64,000 nt of DNA from Notospermus geniculatus (taxonomy: Eukaryota; Nemertea; Pilidiophora; Heteronemertea; Lineidae), in NCBI GenBank assembly GCA_002633025.1, contig NMRB01000684.1:87387-151386 (forward strand), read 5' to 3'. Position 1 is the stretch's first letter. Each line of letters begins with the position of its first letter. Of the stretch, positions 44,001 through 53,134 are shown one piece after another. Under the pieces are notes generated by a model. The model was not told the origin of the DNA and did no database searches. It was given only the letters and a program-made list of their open reading frames with translations. Position numbers and translations under genes: made by a program.

Positions 44001-44751
44001 AACCTTTTGCAGCCTCCGGAATGAACTGGATGTGTTTGAGAGCACAATGAGGTGGCAGCTTAGACACTTCTTGAATAAAAAAGAGACGTCAGAATCTGGT
44101 GCTTGTGCCGGTGGAGGAGAGGAAGAAACAAGTTCTGCGGGAACTTTTTCCAGCCTCCTGGAGGAACTGATAAAGATAAAAGAGAAGTGGGAAGGAATGA
44201 CAGAAACCTATTCCAGCCTCCCGCAGGAACTGAAGCAGGTACTAGAGAGACTGCAGAGAAAGTTACTGGATAAAAAGGAAATGCCAGAATCTAGTGATTG
44301 TGTTGGTGGAGGAGCGGAAGAGACAAGCCCTGTGGGAACCTATTCCAGCCTCCTGGGACCTGTCAGTAAGTTGGGATACTTTGCCTTCTCTGAGGAAGAA
44401 ACTGACCAGGAACATGAGGATGTGACACTTGGCCAGGATGGAAAGGTCTCTGATTCGGGAGCTGGTCAGGTTTCCAAGGAAAACAAACCTGATGAGTTGG
44501 TGGAGCCGATGGACACTGAACAGAAGCGGAGAATATTGTGGGAAGAGTGGGAAGTGACAAAACGGCGAAGGAAGATAAAGCTGGTAGAAAGTGACAATCT
44601 GCTGCAAAAGGAGAGAGACTCTGTAAGAGAAGCCATACGAACCCATGGGGACAATAAACCTGATGATACTCAGAAAAAAAAATATTATCTCAGGAGTGCA
44701 AGCGCCCAATTAGGGCATTATAGCTACTCATCAAACAATATTGGACGATGA
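41095..44751 (+). CDS. Ankyrin-repeat/cGAS-like nucleotidyltransferase fusion, copy 3 (intact, 1218 aa)
   Basis: The start is the family-conserved ATGTCGGAG; an upstream in-frame ATG (41062) lies in leader-derived DNA. Residues 23-163 are four 36-residue acidic repeats (DDEGTTDEVTSADECDFDDY). About 175-462 are ankyrin repeats, and 490-600 a helical linker. About 585-880 is a Mab-21/cGAS-like nucleotidyltransferase with G612-S613-S614, E625 and D627 (PDENDY) and D716 (ISVDLVPAIHF) at the metal-binding positions, followed by SFSHLE, YYLKTVFLHN and PMFWNPDWNVL. The vertebrate cGAS zinc ribbon is missing. Residues 907-1087 hold four SESGACxGGGEEE...TFSSLL modules, and 1088-1114 GPVSKLGYFAFSEEETDQEH. 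The last 25 residues come from a SINE. By family it would make a nucleotide signal on sensing a ligand, inferred to be innate immune. A single long exon; only leader exons precede it. Confidence 0.92.
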   Translation: MSELPDAAERSDEDDAYVESSIDDEGTPDEVTSADECDFDDYNSTLKSSDDGDADFPIDDEGTTDEVTSADECDFDDYNSTLKSSDDGDADFPIDDEGTTDEVTSADECDFDDYNSTLKSSDDGDADFSIDDEDTTDEVTSDECDDDDYTWTMDSPSDDKYSSEQYTAKIVATANRGDDEEIRKIEAGPSVNARDKKRWTALFTMAWKGRKSSVELLVGSNADVNIRGKGKFQFCNSSDLSNRATPLMASAYQGHTSVVDLLVNSGAEVNATDELGRSALIYSSARGHYNTAVRLIRAGAKHNIKDRVGWSALIHSSAGGHQDTADVLIKAGATVNDNDRDGKSALVHAIEKRESDVVLLLIKAGADCTVKLENGQSVLMYYCENGNLGIICQLIEVGPQNINDKDSQGQTALIKASRYGHTEVVSCLIENGAEVDVTDNSGQNALFWASKSGHFDVCRLLCEAKPGILKSVCDHAKCNDKILQIIALLSTPIELGSVDNLDTLRMALIRAAKSQLCVKGRRHLPLQDVIDYTMLDDLTSLGSDLLKVTSSLPDTVTDNLRKVSELIRCPGIGDVQSLPAGKSADIIGYINDCIQSIASNIEDFGERVHACGSSAEHTKVMIPDENDYIMESQYVFFNEEDIYHIENGYVQLDSFKGSKTFHEEFCSKLDVALKKWEESISICSEVGKVRDGGHASTEIKIKCHSDIEKTLVISVDLVPAIHFKNGWPDYLIQRTWMMDREELKRHAFFLVAKPPHKDSELGGSMRENLRTQLYGISFSHLETRHIRSLEPWVRDAYIAAKCLRNPDVCRIMIQDKDGFLYNTDKYVTSYYLKTVFLHNVEDFLKRKMSLIEMVRIIYRDLEGCLAEGNLPMFWNPDWNVLAGQKIDPKKSLRVARLLRMFVDKLCKKEMSESGAGGEEEQARSERTFSSLHYELNVLMLVVSSLQRKGMSESAPWGDARGEKWANSIGTFCSLRNELDVFESTMRWQLRHFLNKKETSESGACAGGGEEETSSAGTFSSLLEELIKIKEKWEGMTETYSSLPQELKQVLERLQRKLLDKKEMPESSDCVGGGAEETSPVGTYSSLLGPVSKLGYFAFSEEETDQEHEDVTLGQDGKVSDSGAGQVSKENKPDELVEPMDTEQKRRILWEEWEVTKRRRKIKLVESDNLLQKERDSVREAIRTHGDNKPDDTQKKKYYLRSASAQLGHYSYSSNNIGR

Positions 44752-44907
44752 TATGTAGGAGGAAACCGGAGACCCCGGAGGAAACCTACGATGTCGAGGA
44801 GAGATCGCCCTCTCTACCACATAAAGCCACTTGCACGACAGGGGATCGAACCCGCGACCTCAGTGGTGGCAGGCGCCGATGTTTCCACTGCGCCACCCCG
44901 ACACCCC
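44675..44907 (-). mobile_element. tRNA-derived SINE at the end of copy 3
   Basis: Perfect 10-bp target duplication GATACTCAGA at 44665-44674 and 44908-44917. On the minus strand, an A-box-like GGTGGCGCAGTGG (44885-44897) and a B-box GGGTTCGATCCC (44842-44853) lie in tRNA-like order, followed by a GTTTCCTCCGGGGTCTCCGG body. It inserted within the tail coding sequence and supplies the present stop codon. Confidence 0.85.
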
Positions 44908-44917
44908 GATACTCAGA

Positions 44918-45719
44918 GATGATGGAAGCACCGGACATTGAACAAAAGTGGAGGTAGCATTGTGGAAAACACCGGAACACAAGAGGCTTGAGAGTAGGTC
45001 AGAATCAGCCAGTAGTTCTGATGGAGAAAAGGAACAGAGAAGCCCGAAGGAGACCTTCTCCAGCCTCCTGGAGGAACAGATGCAGATCCACAGGAGGCTG
45101 GAGAGAAAGTTTTTCGACGAGAAGGTGAAATCAAAATCTGGAGGCGAGGATCAGGCAAACTCTGTGCGAACCTTCTCCTGCCTCCTGGAGGAACAGAGAC
45201 AGACGCTAATGAGGGTGAAAGAGTTAGTCGATAAAATTGAAGTGTCAGAATCTGGAGCTTGTGTTGGTGGAGCAGAGGAAGAGACAAGCTCTCTGTGATC
45301 CTATTCCAGCCTCCTGGGACCTGTCAGTAAGTTGGGATACTTTGCCTTCTCTGAGGAAGAAACTGACCAGGAACACGAGGATGTTTCACTTGGTCAGGAG
45401 GGAAGGACTCGGATACGGGAGCTCGTCATGGTTGTGGAGACGACAAGCCTGATGAGTTGGTGGAGGCAACGGATACTGAACAGAAGAGGAGAGCATTGTG
45501 GGAAGTGACAGAATGGCGAAGGAAGACAAAGCAGGGAGAAAGTGACAATGCACTGCAGAAGAAGACAGAAACATGTACACCAGCTCCCATAACAGAGTCT
45601 GAGGACAATAAACCTGATGAGTTTGTGGACGTGTCGGACATTGAACAGAAGGAGAGTGAATCATCAGATGAGTGGGAGGAAGTGACCATCTACCGCACAA
45701 CAGGTGGATATAAACAATA
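44918..45719 (+). pseudogene. Second tail block downstream of copy 3
   Basis: Continues the ancestral tail after the SINE: FSSLLEEQ repeats and KVKSKSGGEDQANS (open 44948-45298, ending ETSSL and TGA), then GPVSKLGYFAFSEEETDQEHED (45312-45400) and a last open stretch (to 45719) ending DEWEEVTIYRTTGGYKQ. The same blocks follow copy 1, including the same TGA after ETSSL, so that stop predates the duplication. It could be 3' UTR, an alternative 3' exon, or a remnant of an older longer tail. Confidence 0.55.
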
Positions 45720-46212
45720 ACACGTGGGATGGAAGCGCCCAAGATCAAGTGGAGAATGACTGTTTGAAAAGTGTATGTGTTCTTTATTCAAAGAGGTGTT
45801 GATGTTTACATTTCATTTCTTTGATAACATTCCATTTGATATACAAGGAAACGTTGTCTCCAAAACTCAAAAAGAGTCTTTCTGGTTTCTCCAACTGAAA
45901 AGTGCCTGAGGAAGATCCCGGTTGGGGTCGAAAATTTGCGAAATTTTGGAAGTCGACTTCTAGTTATTATCATTCGTTGTGTCGACTTTTGTGCTTTCTC
46001 TTTCTATGGGTGAAAGAAAGATTGGCAATAATATCGCCCACTTTGGTCCTCATATTGTGCAATAATATTGAATGTTTATGGGCTGCTTTAGTTGAATAGA
46101 AATAAAAGCCCCATTGTTGGGTGCTGGAGCTGATTACAAAGAGAAGACCTGTAAAACAGAAACAGTCTATGATTAGTAAACGTGTGATTTGGAAAGGAGT
46201 TTTATGAATTAT
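45720..46212 (+). other. 3' flank of copy 3 with polyadenylation signal
   Basis: Downstream of the last family-conserved stop, AATAAA occurs at about 46104 (GAAATAAAAGCC). At 45898-45945, CCTGAGGAAGATCCCGGTTG and GGGTCGAAAATTTGCG form a retroelement-like terminus shared with 49990-50050 and 53936-53970. No further gene. Confidence 0.5.
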
Positions 46213-46262
46213 AGATTGTGTAATTTGTGAATAAACATGTTAACTCACAAATTACACAATCC
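46213..46262. repeat. Short hairpin ATTGTGTAATTTGTGA
   Basis: ATTGTGTAATTTGTGA on the left is the exact complement of TCACAAATTACACAAT on the right, separated by about 14 bases. It directly abuts the left end of the next element. Confidence 0.75.
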
Positions 46263-48112
46263 ATGGGTACCACGCCGGGGTATTCGAAAAACATGGACGG
46301 TGGATGGTGGACGATGGACGGCTGCTTTCAGCGTCATCGATCTCCACCGCCTGGATGATAATCAGGGGCGGATCCAAGATTTTGGAATACGGGGGGCCGG
46401 TCACCATCATTCACAGGCTGACTGTGTAGAGTCGCAAGGCGCGGAGCCACAACGGGGGGGGGGNNNNNNNNNNNNNNNNNNNNNNNNNNNNNNNNNNNNN
46501 NNNNNNNNNNNNNNNNNNNNNNNNNNNNNNNNNNNNNNNNNNNNNNNNNNNNNNNNNNNNNNNNNNNNNNNNNNNNNNNNNNNNNNNNNNNNNNNNNNNN
46601 NNNNNNNNNNNNNNNNNNNNNNNNNNNNNNNNNNNNNNNNNNNNNNNNNNNNNNNNNNNNNNNNNNNNNNNNNNNAATTTTCTATTTGCATGGCACGTTT
46701 GACGCCTTGGAACACTTCCGGCAAACAGCCATACAGTGGGATTATTGCGGGAAAGGGCTATAATTTGGGAATAGGGAGATAAGACCAATCCCTACAACTT
46801 TTCAAAAGGGACCCGTTGTAAATTCTCAAGGACTTAGGAGCTGTAGGCCTAGTTGGAGGCTATCCTTCATTTCATGATTTACGCTGAATATCAACCTCAC
46901 TCATGTCACTACACCTCTTGGTCGATTCTATGCATGGTTCTGGCAGGTATGTCGGAAATGAGAATTATCATCCAGTGAAGTGAAAGAGAGGTGCTAGGTA
47001 TGGATTTAAGCCTATACGGTGTGTAGATATGGGTGGTACCGGAAGAGGTTGTTGCGCTGAAGCTGCGAAAGTTAGTTTGCACTAAATAATGTGTTGCAGG
47101 AAGCAAATCGCGTCTACAGAAAACAAGTGCCAAATTCTGAAATAGATGAAAAAGAGAAACATGAATACTAGGCCAAGTAGCTGAATTGATAGACTGCAAT
47201 AGTTGTACCTGAGGTTTGTGACGTGCATTCTGCAAATGGGCTGCTCACAGCCCATCTGCAGAATGCACTTTTAGGCTTACATGTACATGATGTATGCCTA
47301 GGCCAATACGCATGCATGCAACATGCCTCGCGCCTGCCGACATGACCGACGGGTAGGGTAGGATAGGGCTACACATGTACCATACAATGCCATTCATCGC
47401 CAATTGTTATTATGTACATGATGCATGACATGTATTGATTGACTGTGAATAAATGACTACCTGATCTTACTGCCAACACGAACAGAGAACCCCTCGCGTG
47501 CCAATTGAGACTGGCATTTTCGCCCTTTGCTTATCCGTGTAGAAGGGTATTGACTTCACACAATGTTTCATAAATACCGGGCAGGGCTTCTTGCATTGTG
47601 TCAGTTGGTTCACAAAAATTGAACTACGATGACCGACCGTAAACTGCCACGGCGTTGCACATGCGTGAATGAATGTGACCTGATGCCTTCGCAGTGGCCT
47701 CCTGGCGGCTGAGTCATTAGTAATGCTACACTGTCCTGTCATCTATTGGACATCGATAGAACTAAATCGTCCTTAAAATCGCTAATTACTAATTAACCAG
47801 AGTAGGTAAGGGGCTGTAGAAAAGTTATGTTTGTTTTCGAATGCCAGCCTTCATGTCAGCGTTTACCGCTCGTCAATAGACGGTCTGGTTTGTTCTGTAG
47901 CTCCACAGCTGGGATTTCTGTAAAAAAGTGGTATGAGATCATCAGTGGCGGTCTTTGCGGGCGACATTGGTACTAGTGGGGCTTCGCCCATACGTTTCAC
48001 ATTCGCCTCAATTCGACCAGGCGGTGGAGATCGATGATGCTGAAAGGAGCCGTCCATCATCCATCATCCACCGTCCATCGTCCATGTTTTTCGAATACCT
48101 GGGTACCACTGT
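46263..48112. mobile_element. 1.85-kb inverted-repeat element interrupted by an assembly gap
   Basis: The left arm (46263 to about 46358) and right arm (about 48012-48112) pair over about 95 bp, from GGGTAC...TATTCGAAAAACATGGACGG through ATCTCCACCGCCTGG. Bases 46464-46675 are N, so interior content is partly unknown. A 17-bp-arm hairpin around GTGCATTCTGCAAATGGGCTG lies at 47226-47270. No coding sequence recognised in the known part. Confidence 0.65.
46464..46675. other. Assembly gap
   Basis: A run of about 212 undetermined bases following a G-run (GGGGGGGGG). Open frames that cross it are artefacts. Confidence 0.98.
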
Positions 48113-48426
48113 GAACGAGAGTGAGAAATTTCTCAGTGGGACCCTACTGAAAGGTCATGGTCTCTCCAGCTGTGTATTGTAGGGAAACACTGAGATATGG
48201 GGAACACTAGAAAATATTACACCGTATAATAATGTCTCTTTGGTGGAGCTCATCAAAGAAATAAAAGCCAAAGAATTATATGGCAGAATAGGCTTGATAA
48301 TTCTACTTGTCCGAAATCAACATTATTTGGCAGTCGGATTTTGATGAAACTCACTGATGGTTCCCTGTGCAGTCCCTGTGTTGAAGCCGTGGGATGCTGC
48401 AGAGACTTTGTTAATCAATAAACTGT

Positions 48427-49025
48427 CCCCGAAACTGTAGAGGTGGACATTTTGTTGGGAGGGCCAGTCTTAGGGAATCAACTTGGATAATCGTCCTCCA
48501 AAAACTGTAGAGGAGAACATTTTGTTGGGAGGCCATTCTTAGGGAATCAACTTGGATAATTGCCCCCAAACTGTAGAGGAGGACATTTTGTTGGGAGGGC
48601 CAGTCTTAGGGAATCAACTTGGATAATCGTCCTCCAAAAACTGTAGAGGAGAACATTTTGTTGGGAGGCCATTCTTAGGGAATCAACTTGGATAATTGCC
48701 CCCAAACTGTAGAGGAGGACATTTTGTTGGGAGGGCCAGTCTTAGGGAATCAACTTGGATAATTGTCCCCCAAACTGTAGAGGTGGACATTTTGGTGGGA
48801 GGGCCAGTCTAGGGGAATCAACTTGGGTAATTGTCCCCCAAACTGTAGGAGGAGGACATTTTGTTGGGAGGGCCAGTCTTAGGGAATCAACTTGGATAAT
48901 TGTCCCCCAAACTGTAGAGGTGGACATTTTTGGTGGGAGGGCCAGCCTAACTTGGGTAATTGTCCCCAAAACTGTAGAGGAGAACATTTTGTTTGGAGAG
49001 CCACAGTCTTAGGGAATCAACTTGG
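48427..49025. repeat. Minisatellite, 67-69-bp period, about nine units
   Basis: The unit contains GGAATCAACTTGGATAAT, AACTGTAGAGG and ACATTTTGTTGGGAGG. Unit starts at 48474, 48543, 48610, 48679, 48746, 48814 and 48883. Alternating lengths (69, 67, 69, 67) and alternating CATTCTTAG/CAGTCTTAG variants show a two-unit, 136-bp higher-order repeat in the left half. Non-coding. Confidence 0.9.
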
Positions 49026-49229
49026 ATACCACTTCACCAACCATGATATGAAACGCGTGTTATGTCCTCCGTCATGACACTATTTTATCCACTAAGTACA
49101 GATCCGAAAATGATCGATGCAGTTCGTAAGGCGATGGGTCGACCACTTTCAGAAACTGTGTGTAAAAGGTGCATATTGCAGAGAGAGAAGTGAATAAGGT
49201 GATTTTATTTGATTACTAATGTCCAGGTA

Positions 49230-49325
49230 GAAATTAGATGGGGGTCTTCGTTTTGCAGAAGGGGGGTCTTAGGTCTTCGTTTTGTAGGGGGGTCTTAGGT
49301 CTTCGGGTCTTAGGTCTTCGGTCTG
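49230..49325. repeat. GGTCTTAGGTCTTCG short tandem repeat
   Basis: GGGGTCTTCGTTTTGCAG-type and GGTCTTAGGTCTTCGG-type units repeat irregularly about five times. Confidence 0.75.
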
Positions 49326-49493
49326 TAGACACCCAATATTTTTGCTATCACGTGTTTGTCAATAAAATCATTTTGCTTTTCTACAAAGTGTTTCTTTTGT
49401 TTTTGTCGCTTCCTCCACACACAGTTCAATAAGGAGGGAACCCAACCAGAAAGGAGAATAAAAGGGACTCGGTCCTTCACGTGACAGTTGTCA

Positions 49494-49665
49494 AGGCGCC
49501 TCTCCACGTGAGAGTTTTCTCACAGAAGTTGGCTCACAATGGACAATTCACCATTATTTGTTTCCTCACGGCTTACGCTGAGACCAATGACATAAACAAC
49601 TGCTCGCAGTTGAGTTGCTCTTGAAAGCCAACTTGCGCAAGAAAACCCTCACGTGGAGAGGCGCC
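49494..49665. mobile_element. MITE with GGCGCCTCTCCACGTG ends
   Basis: GGCGCCTCTCCACGTGAGAG at the left and TCACGTGGAGAGGCGCC at the right are inverted, with TTTTCT/AGAAAA continuing the pairing. About 172 bp, non-coding. Confidence 0.8.
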
Positions 49666-50750
49666 ATGTATAGCAGACTTAGAAAAACACACCCCCGACC
49701 ATAAACCATTCGATGTCTCATCTGATCCTAACCCTTGAGACCCCATCCAAAATCCACCCTCAGCAAACGGACAGTAGCGCCGCTGGATGGAGCGGCAAAG
49801 ATGGGAACCAGTCTAGACAGTTTTCTCCTGCAATGCTCTCTGTCATGTCTGTGGGCAACTCGGCCATAGGGCAGCAGTAAGGAAGCCAACAATAGTGAAT
49901 TGCCCACTAAGAGGGAACTAAGACAATTCGCACGTGGAGGAACGCCAGCCAAAACGAAAGAGGAAAGAGCAACAAGAGGCATCGGTATGCTCCCAAAATC
50001 TTGCAAATTTTCGACCCCAATCGGGGTCTTCTTCAGGCAGGCACTTTAGAGTATGAAACTACAGAAAAGACTAACTGAAAAGACTCCAGAAAAGTCTGGG
50101 GGTGGGGATGGGGGGCTCCCCCCCAGAAAATTTTGAAATCTAGAAGGCCATATGTGCGATTTCCCAGCATCTGACGGACAAATTACAAGGCAATTATGTG
50201 GCCTCACATTCCTTTGGGCACTCTCTAAAAACACCTAGCCTACCACCTAGGTACCCCCTATCCACCTACCACCTTTTCCAGGTGAGGAAAGCCAGTTCCT
50301 TGCACACACCTCGACTGTTCATAAGCAAATAACTATAGTAGAAGAGGGGTAGGCCTACTGGTATAATTTTTCTTATGTTGGTCACCTAAAAATGGGGGCG
50401 GGGGGTGTCCCCTGGATCTGCGCCTGCTAATGGATAGACTGGTGTAACATGTTCAACTGAGGAAATTATGCCCATTCCTAATGTTCTATAACAGACGGCC
50501 ACAGTGAGACAATGGTCGCCTGCCCTCGACATGACGCACCACCTCCGTGTATTCGCTGCTGTTACCGACCCCTCTCTCCAATGTACGTAGAATGTACTGT
50601 TTTAGCACAGGAGATATGAGAGACCACGTTATCTCGACAGTATTCATTGGTGCACGCTTGTTTCCGCAGCCCACAGGTCAAAGATGACGTATAGACCTAC
50701 CTATGATGTATAATGCACGGGAACCGGGTCGGGAATTCTCAGTACAGACA
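49666..50750. other. No gene recognised; retroelement-like terminus on the minus strand
   Basis: At 49985-50050 the minus strand reads CCTGAAGAAGACCCCGATTG then GGGTCGAAAATTTGC, the same terminus type found at 45898. The 92-codon minus-strand frame ending there has no domain I can name. The rest is repeat-like. Confidence 0.4.
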
Positions 50751-51005
50751 TTAAAGATAATATATCACGACTTCATTGTTTACATTCAATGTTTGTAAAC
50801 ATGGATGTTTACATTATGTTATTTTGGACTTTTTGGACATGCCAACCCACCAAAATGAATGCTTTGGGCATCAAAAGAATTTCTAGAGGGGCATGCCACC
50901 AACAAATTACTCATAAGACAAAGAAAGCCTGGACATAAACAAACAAAATGTAAATAAACAATGAATTTCGTGGCCCGCGAAAATACCCGTGATACATTAT
51001 CTTTA
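50751..51005 (-). mobile_element. piggyBac-type MITE with TTAA at both ends
   Basis: TTAAAGATAATATATCACG at the left, CGTGATACATTATCTTTAA at the right. Same family as 16172-16432 but in opposite orientation; the interior is well conserved between them. Confidence 0.85.
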
Positions 51006-52380
51006 AGTCGTCACTGACGAGTTCTGCAAGTCGCCATTTTGACGAGTTACATTGAAGTCGTCATTATGACGAATTATCTTTACTCGTCCTACTTGTAAGT
51101 CGTCAAAAAAATCCCAGTCCCGAAGGTGCCGAGTTACGCGAGTTCTACTGTATTATTCATTATGATTCATTCAGTTTCACACCAGTGGGTCGCTTGGAAT
51201 GCGCTTGTCTGGGGGAAAACCCAATGACTATAGATCGACCTTAAGATTTGCACAGCGATGCCCAATGTAAATGTACTACAAAAGTTGAAGTAAAAGTTTG
51301 CTAACTTTTATGAATATCGGCCATCATCTTGGCCTGTGATATATTTACTTCACAAGCCTTGTATGTGACCTTACTCCTAGCCTAATTTTAGGCATGACCG
51401 ACTTCAGTACAAGAAATAACCAGAAGTGAACTGGGCGTCATGGTGTGGGGATGCGTCCCTCACCTGCTCTCTTTTTCTCGATTTTTCATGTCTTTCGGAT
51501 ACTGTTTTCCTGCCAAAAACTCTTCATGTATGCTGAAGGTGAAGGACAAGACCAAAATTTCTACTAAAGAACGATGCTGTAAGCCGATGCTTTCCCGGCA
51601 TTTTTGCATGTAGATTAGAGTTTCAGGTATTAACCCATTTATATCAAAACACATTCCTGTGCTCACATTATTTATTATTGTGCATGGTTATTCCTATTTC
51701 AATTTTTTGTGTCGATTCTGTGGATGTTTTCTGTAATAATTTCTCCCTGTTGTTTCATTTTGTTCCATTGATTTACAGATTTAATATTAAGTGTCACCTA
51801 GGTTATCATAGGGTGTGGCCTGTCTTGTATTCTGCATTCCCTTCAATAATGAATACTTAAATACTTAGGATGAGACAATGAGACATTGAACGGACTTAGG
51901 AGAGTTTTGTGAGTGCTTGGACACATGACTTGAGAGGTGACAAGGGCTAGGCATGAGAAATGTTTGTTTTCAGGTGAACAAATGTTTGTAAAATCATAAT
52001 GAAAGACTGACCTGCCGGCTTAAACAACATACAATATAGCCTAAACAGTTGGTAATTTAGTGCAAATATAGCAATGCAAGGACAAAAACTATGGAACCCA
52101 GACCTCAGCACAGTATCTGCCCTGTAAAACTATCATTATGTAACCAATGGTGGGTTAACGATACCACGGCAACCGTAACCATTTTCCCCAATTGCCTAAT
52201 TTGTGATTTTTTGTGTTCCAGTCAGTCATTTGGGCAGTAGGAATTTAAGTCTCCTGGGATGTTAATAAACAAAAAGGCTATAGGAAGCATGATCGTCGGA
52301 TTAAAACCACGAGGCAGACTTTATAACTTGGCCCTGTAATTCATTCCTTTCACTCAGGGACTTCCTGTCAAGACAGGATG
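51006..52380. other. Intergenic, no gene recognised
   Basis: The start has a short repeated AGTCGTCNNTNTGACGA motif. GTTTGCTAACTTTTATGAAT at about 51296 also occurs inside the 21147 element. No exon recognised. Confidence 0.35.
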
Positions 52381-52385
52381 CCAGG

Positions 52386-52632
52386 GGCCTGTTTCAAAAT
52401 GAGATGTGGAGCTAATGGTAGGCCTACCTTTAACCAAATGGAAAATGGATTGCAGTTAATGGCACCATTAGCATAAAGTCACTTTATGAAACAAGGCGCC
52501 TGGTCAAGACAGGATGACAGGGGCCTGTTTCAAAAAGTGACTTCAAGCCAATGGTACATTTAACCAAATGGAAAATGCATTGAGTTAATGGTACCATAGC
52601 TTAAAAGTCACTTTATGAAACAGGCGCCTGGT
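52386..52632. repeat. Two tandem hairpin MITE copies
   Basis: Each unit starts GGGGCCTGTTTCAAAA and ends TCACTTTATGAAACAAGGCGCC or CAGGCGCC, forming an inverted repeat. GTCAAGACAGGATG precedes both, so the unit with its flank was duplicated in tandem (period about 127 bp). Confidence 0.7.
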
Positions 52633-52704
52633 CATCATCAATGCGGCCTATACCGCAGGCAGGGGGATATTTCTCAATGTCACGATTGATGGCCATCAGA
52701 TCTA

Positions 52705-53134
52705 AAGCCCTGTTTCCACTACATAGAAATCCCCGGGCTTTTTGAGACCAGGTGTAACATCTGTGAGTGTTTCTGTAGCTCAATGCTCCCAAACAATAGA
52801 CGCGGCCTAGAATGGTTATTGTTGGGTTAGTTGCGGCTTAATCCGTCAGGAGGGAAACTATAAGAAAAACACAGAAATATGGGGAACACCAATCGAGTTA
52901 CACCAGGTCTAGCCTGGTTCTGAAAAATCCCTCCTGAGACCCGGCGCGCGTCAACACTACTCAAATTTTTGTGACGGGGACCTAAATTAAGCACTCGAAA
53001 AACCGTTCGAGCTCAGAGGGACTCATTAGCATCGGGTTTTTCATCCTTGGGCCTATTTAGACCGGGCTTTTAACAGGTGTCACAGAAAAAGCCCGGGTTC
53101 GACGCGGGTTTTTTATGTAGTGTAAACAGGGCTT
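52705..53134. mobile_element. 0.43-kb inverted-repeat element
   Basis: AGCCCTGTTTCCACTACATA near 52707 pairs with TATGTAGTGTAAACAGGGCT near 53134, and CCCGGGCTTTTT pairs with AAAAAGCCCGGG inside. No coding sequence. Confidence 0.65.

Noticed and set aside
44830-44907. Possible functional tRNA gene at the end of copy 3
   Set aside because: It is flanked by a 10-bp target duplication and followed by a SINE body, so it is a retroposon head.
46237-46788. Frames crossing the N run
   Set aside because: They exist only because undetermined bases cannot form stops.
49728-50006. 92-codon minus-strand frame as a gene
   Set aside because: No recognisable domain; it adjoins a repeat terminus and is probably part of a retroelement's non-coding DNA.
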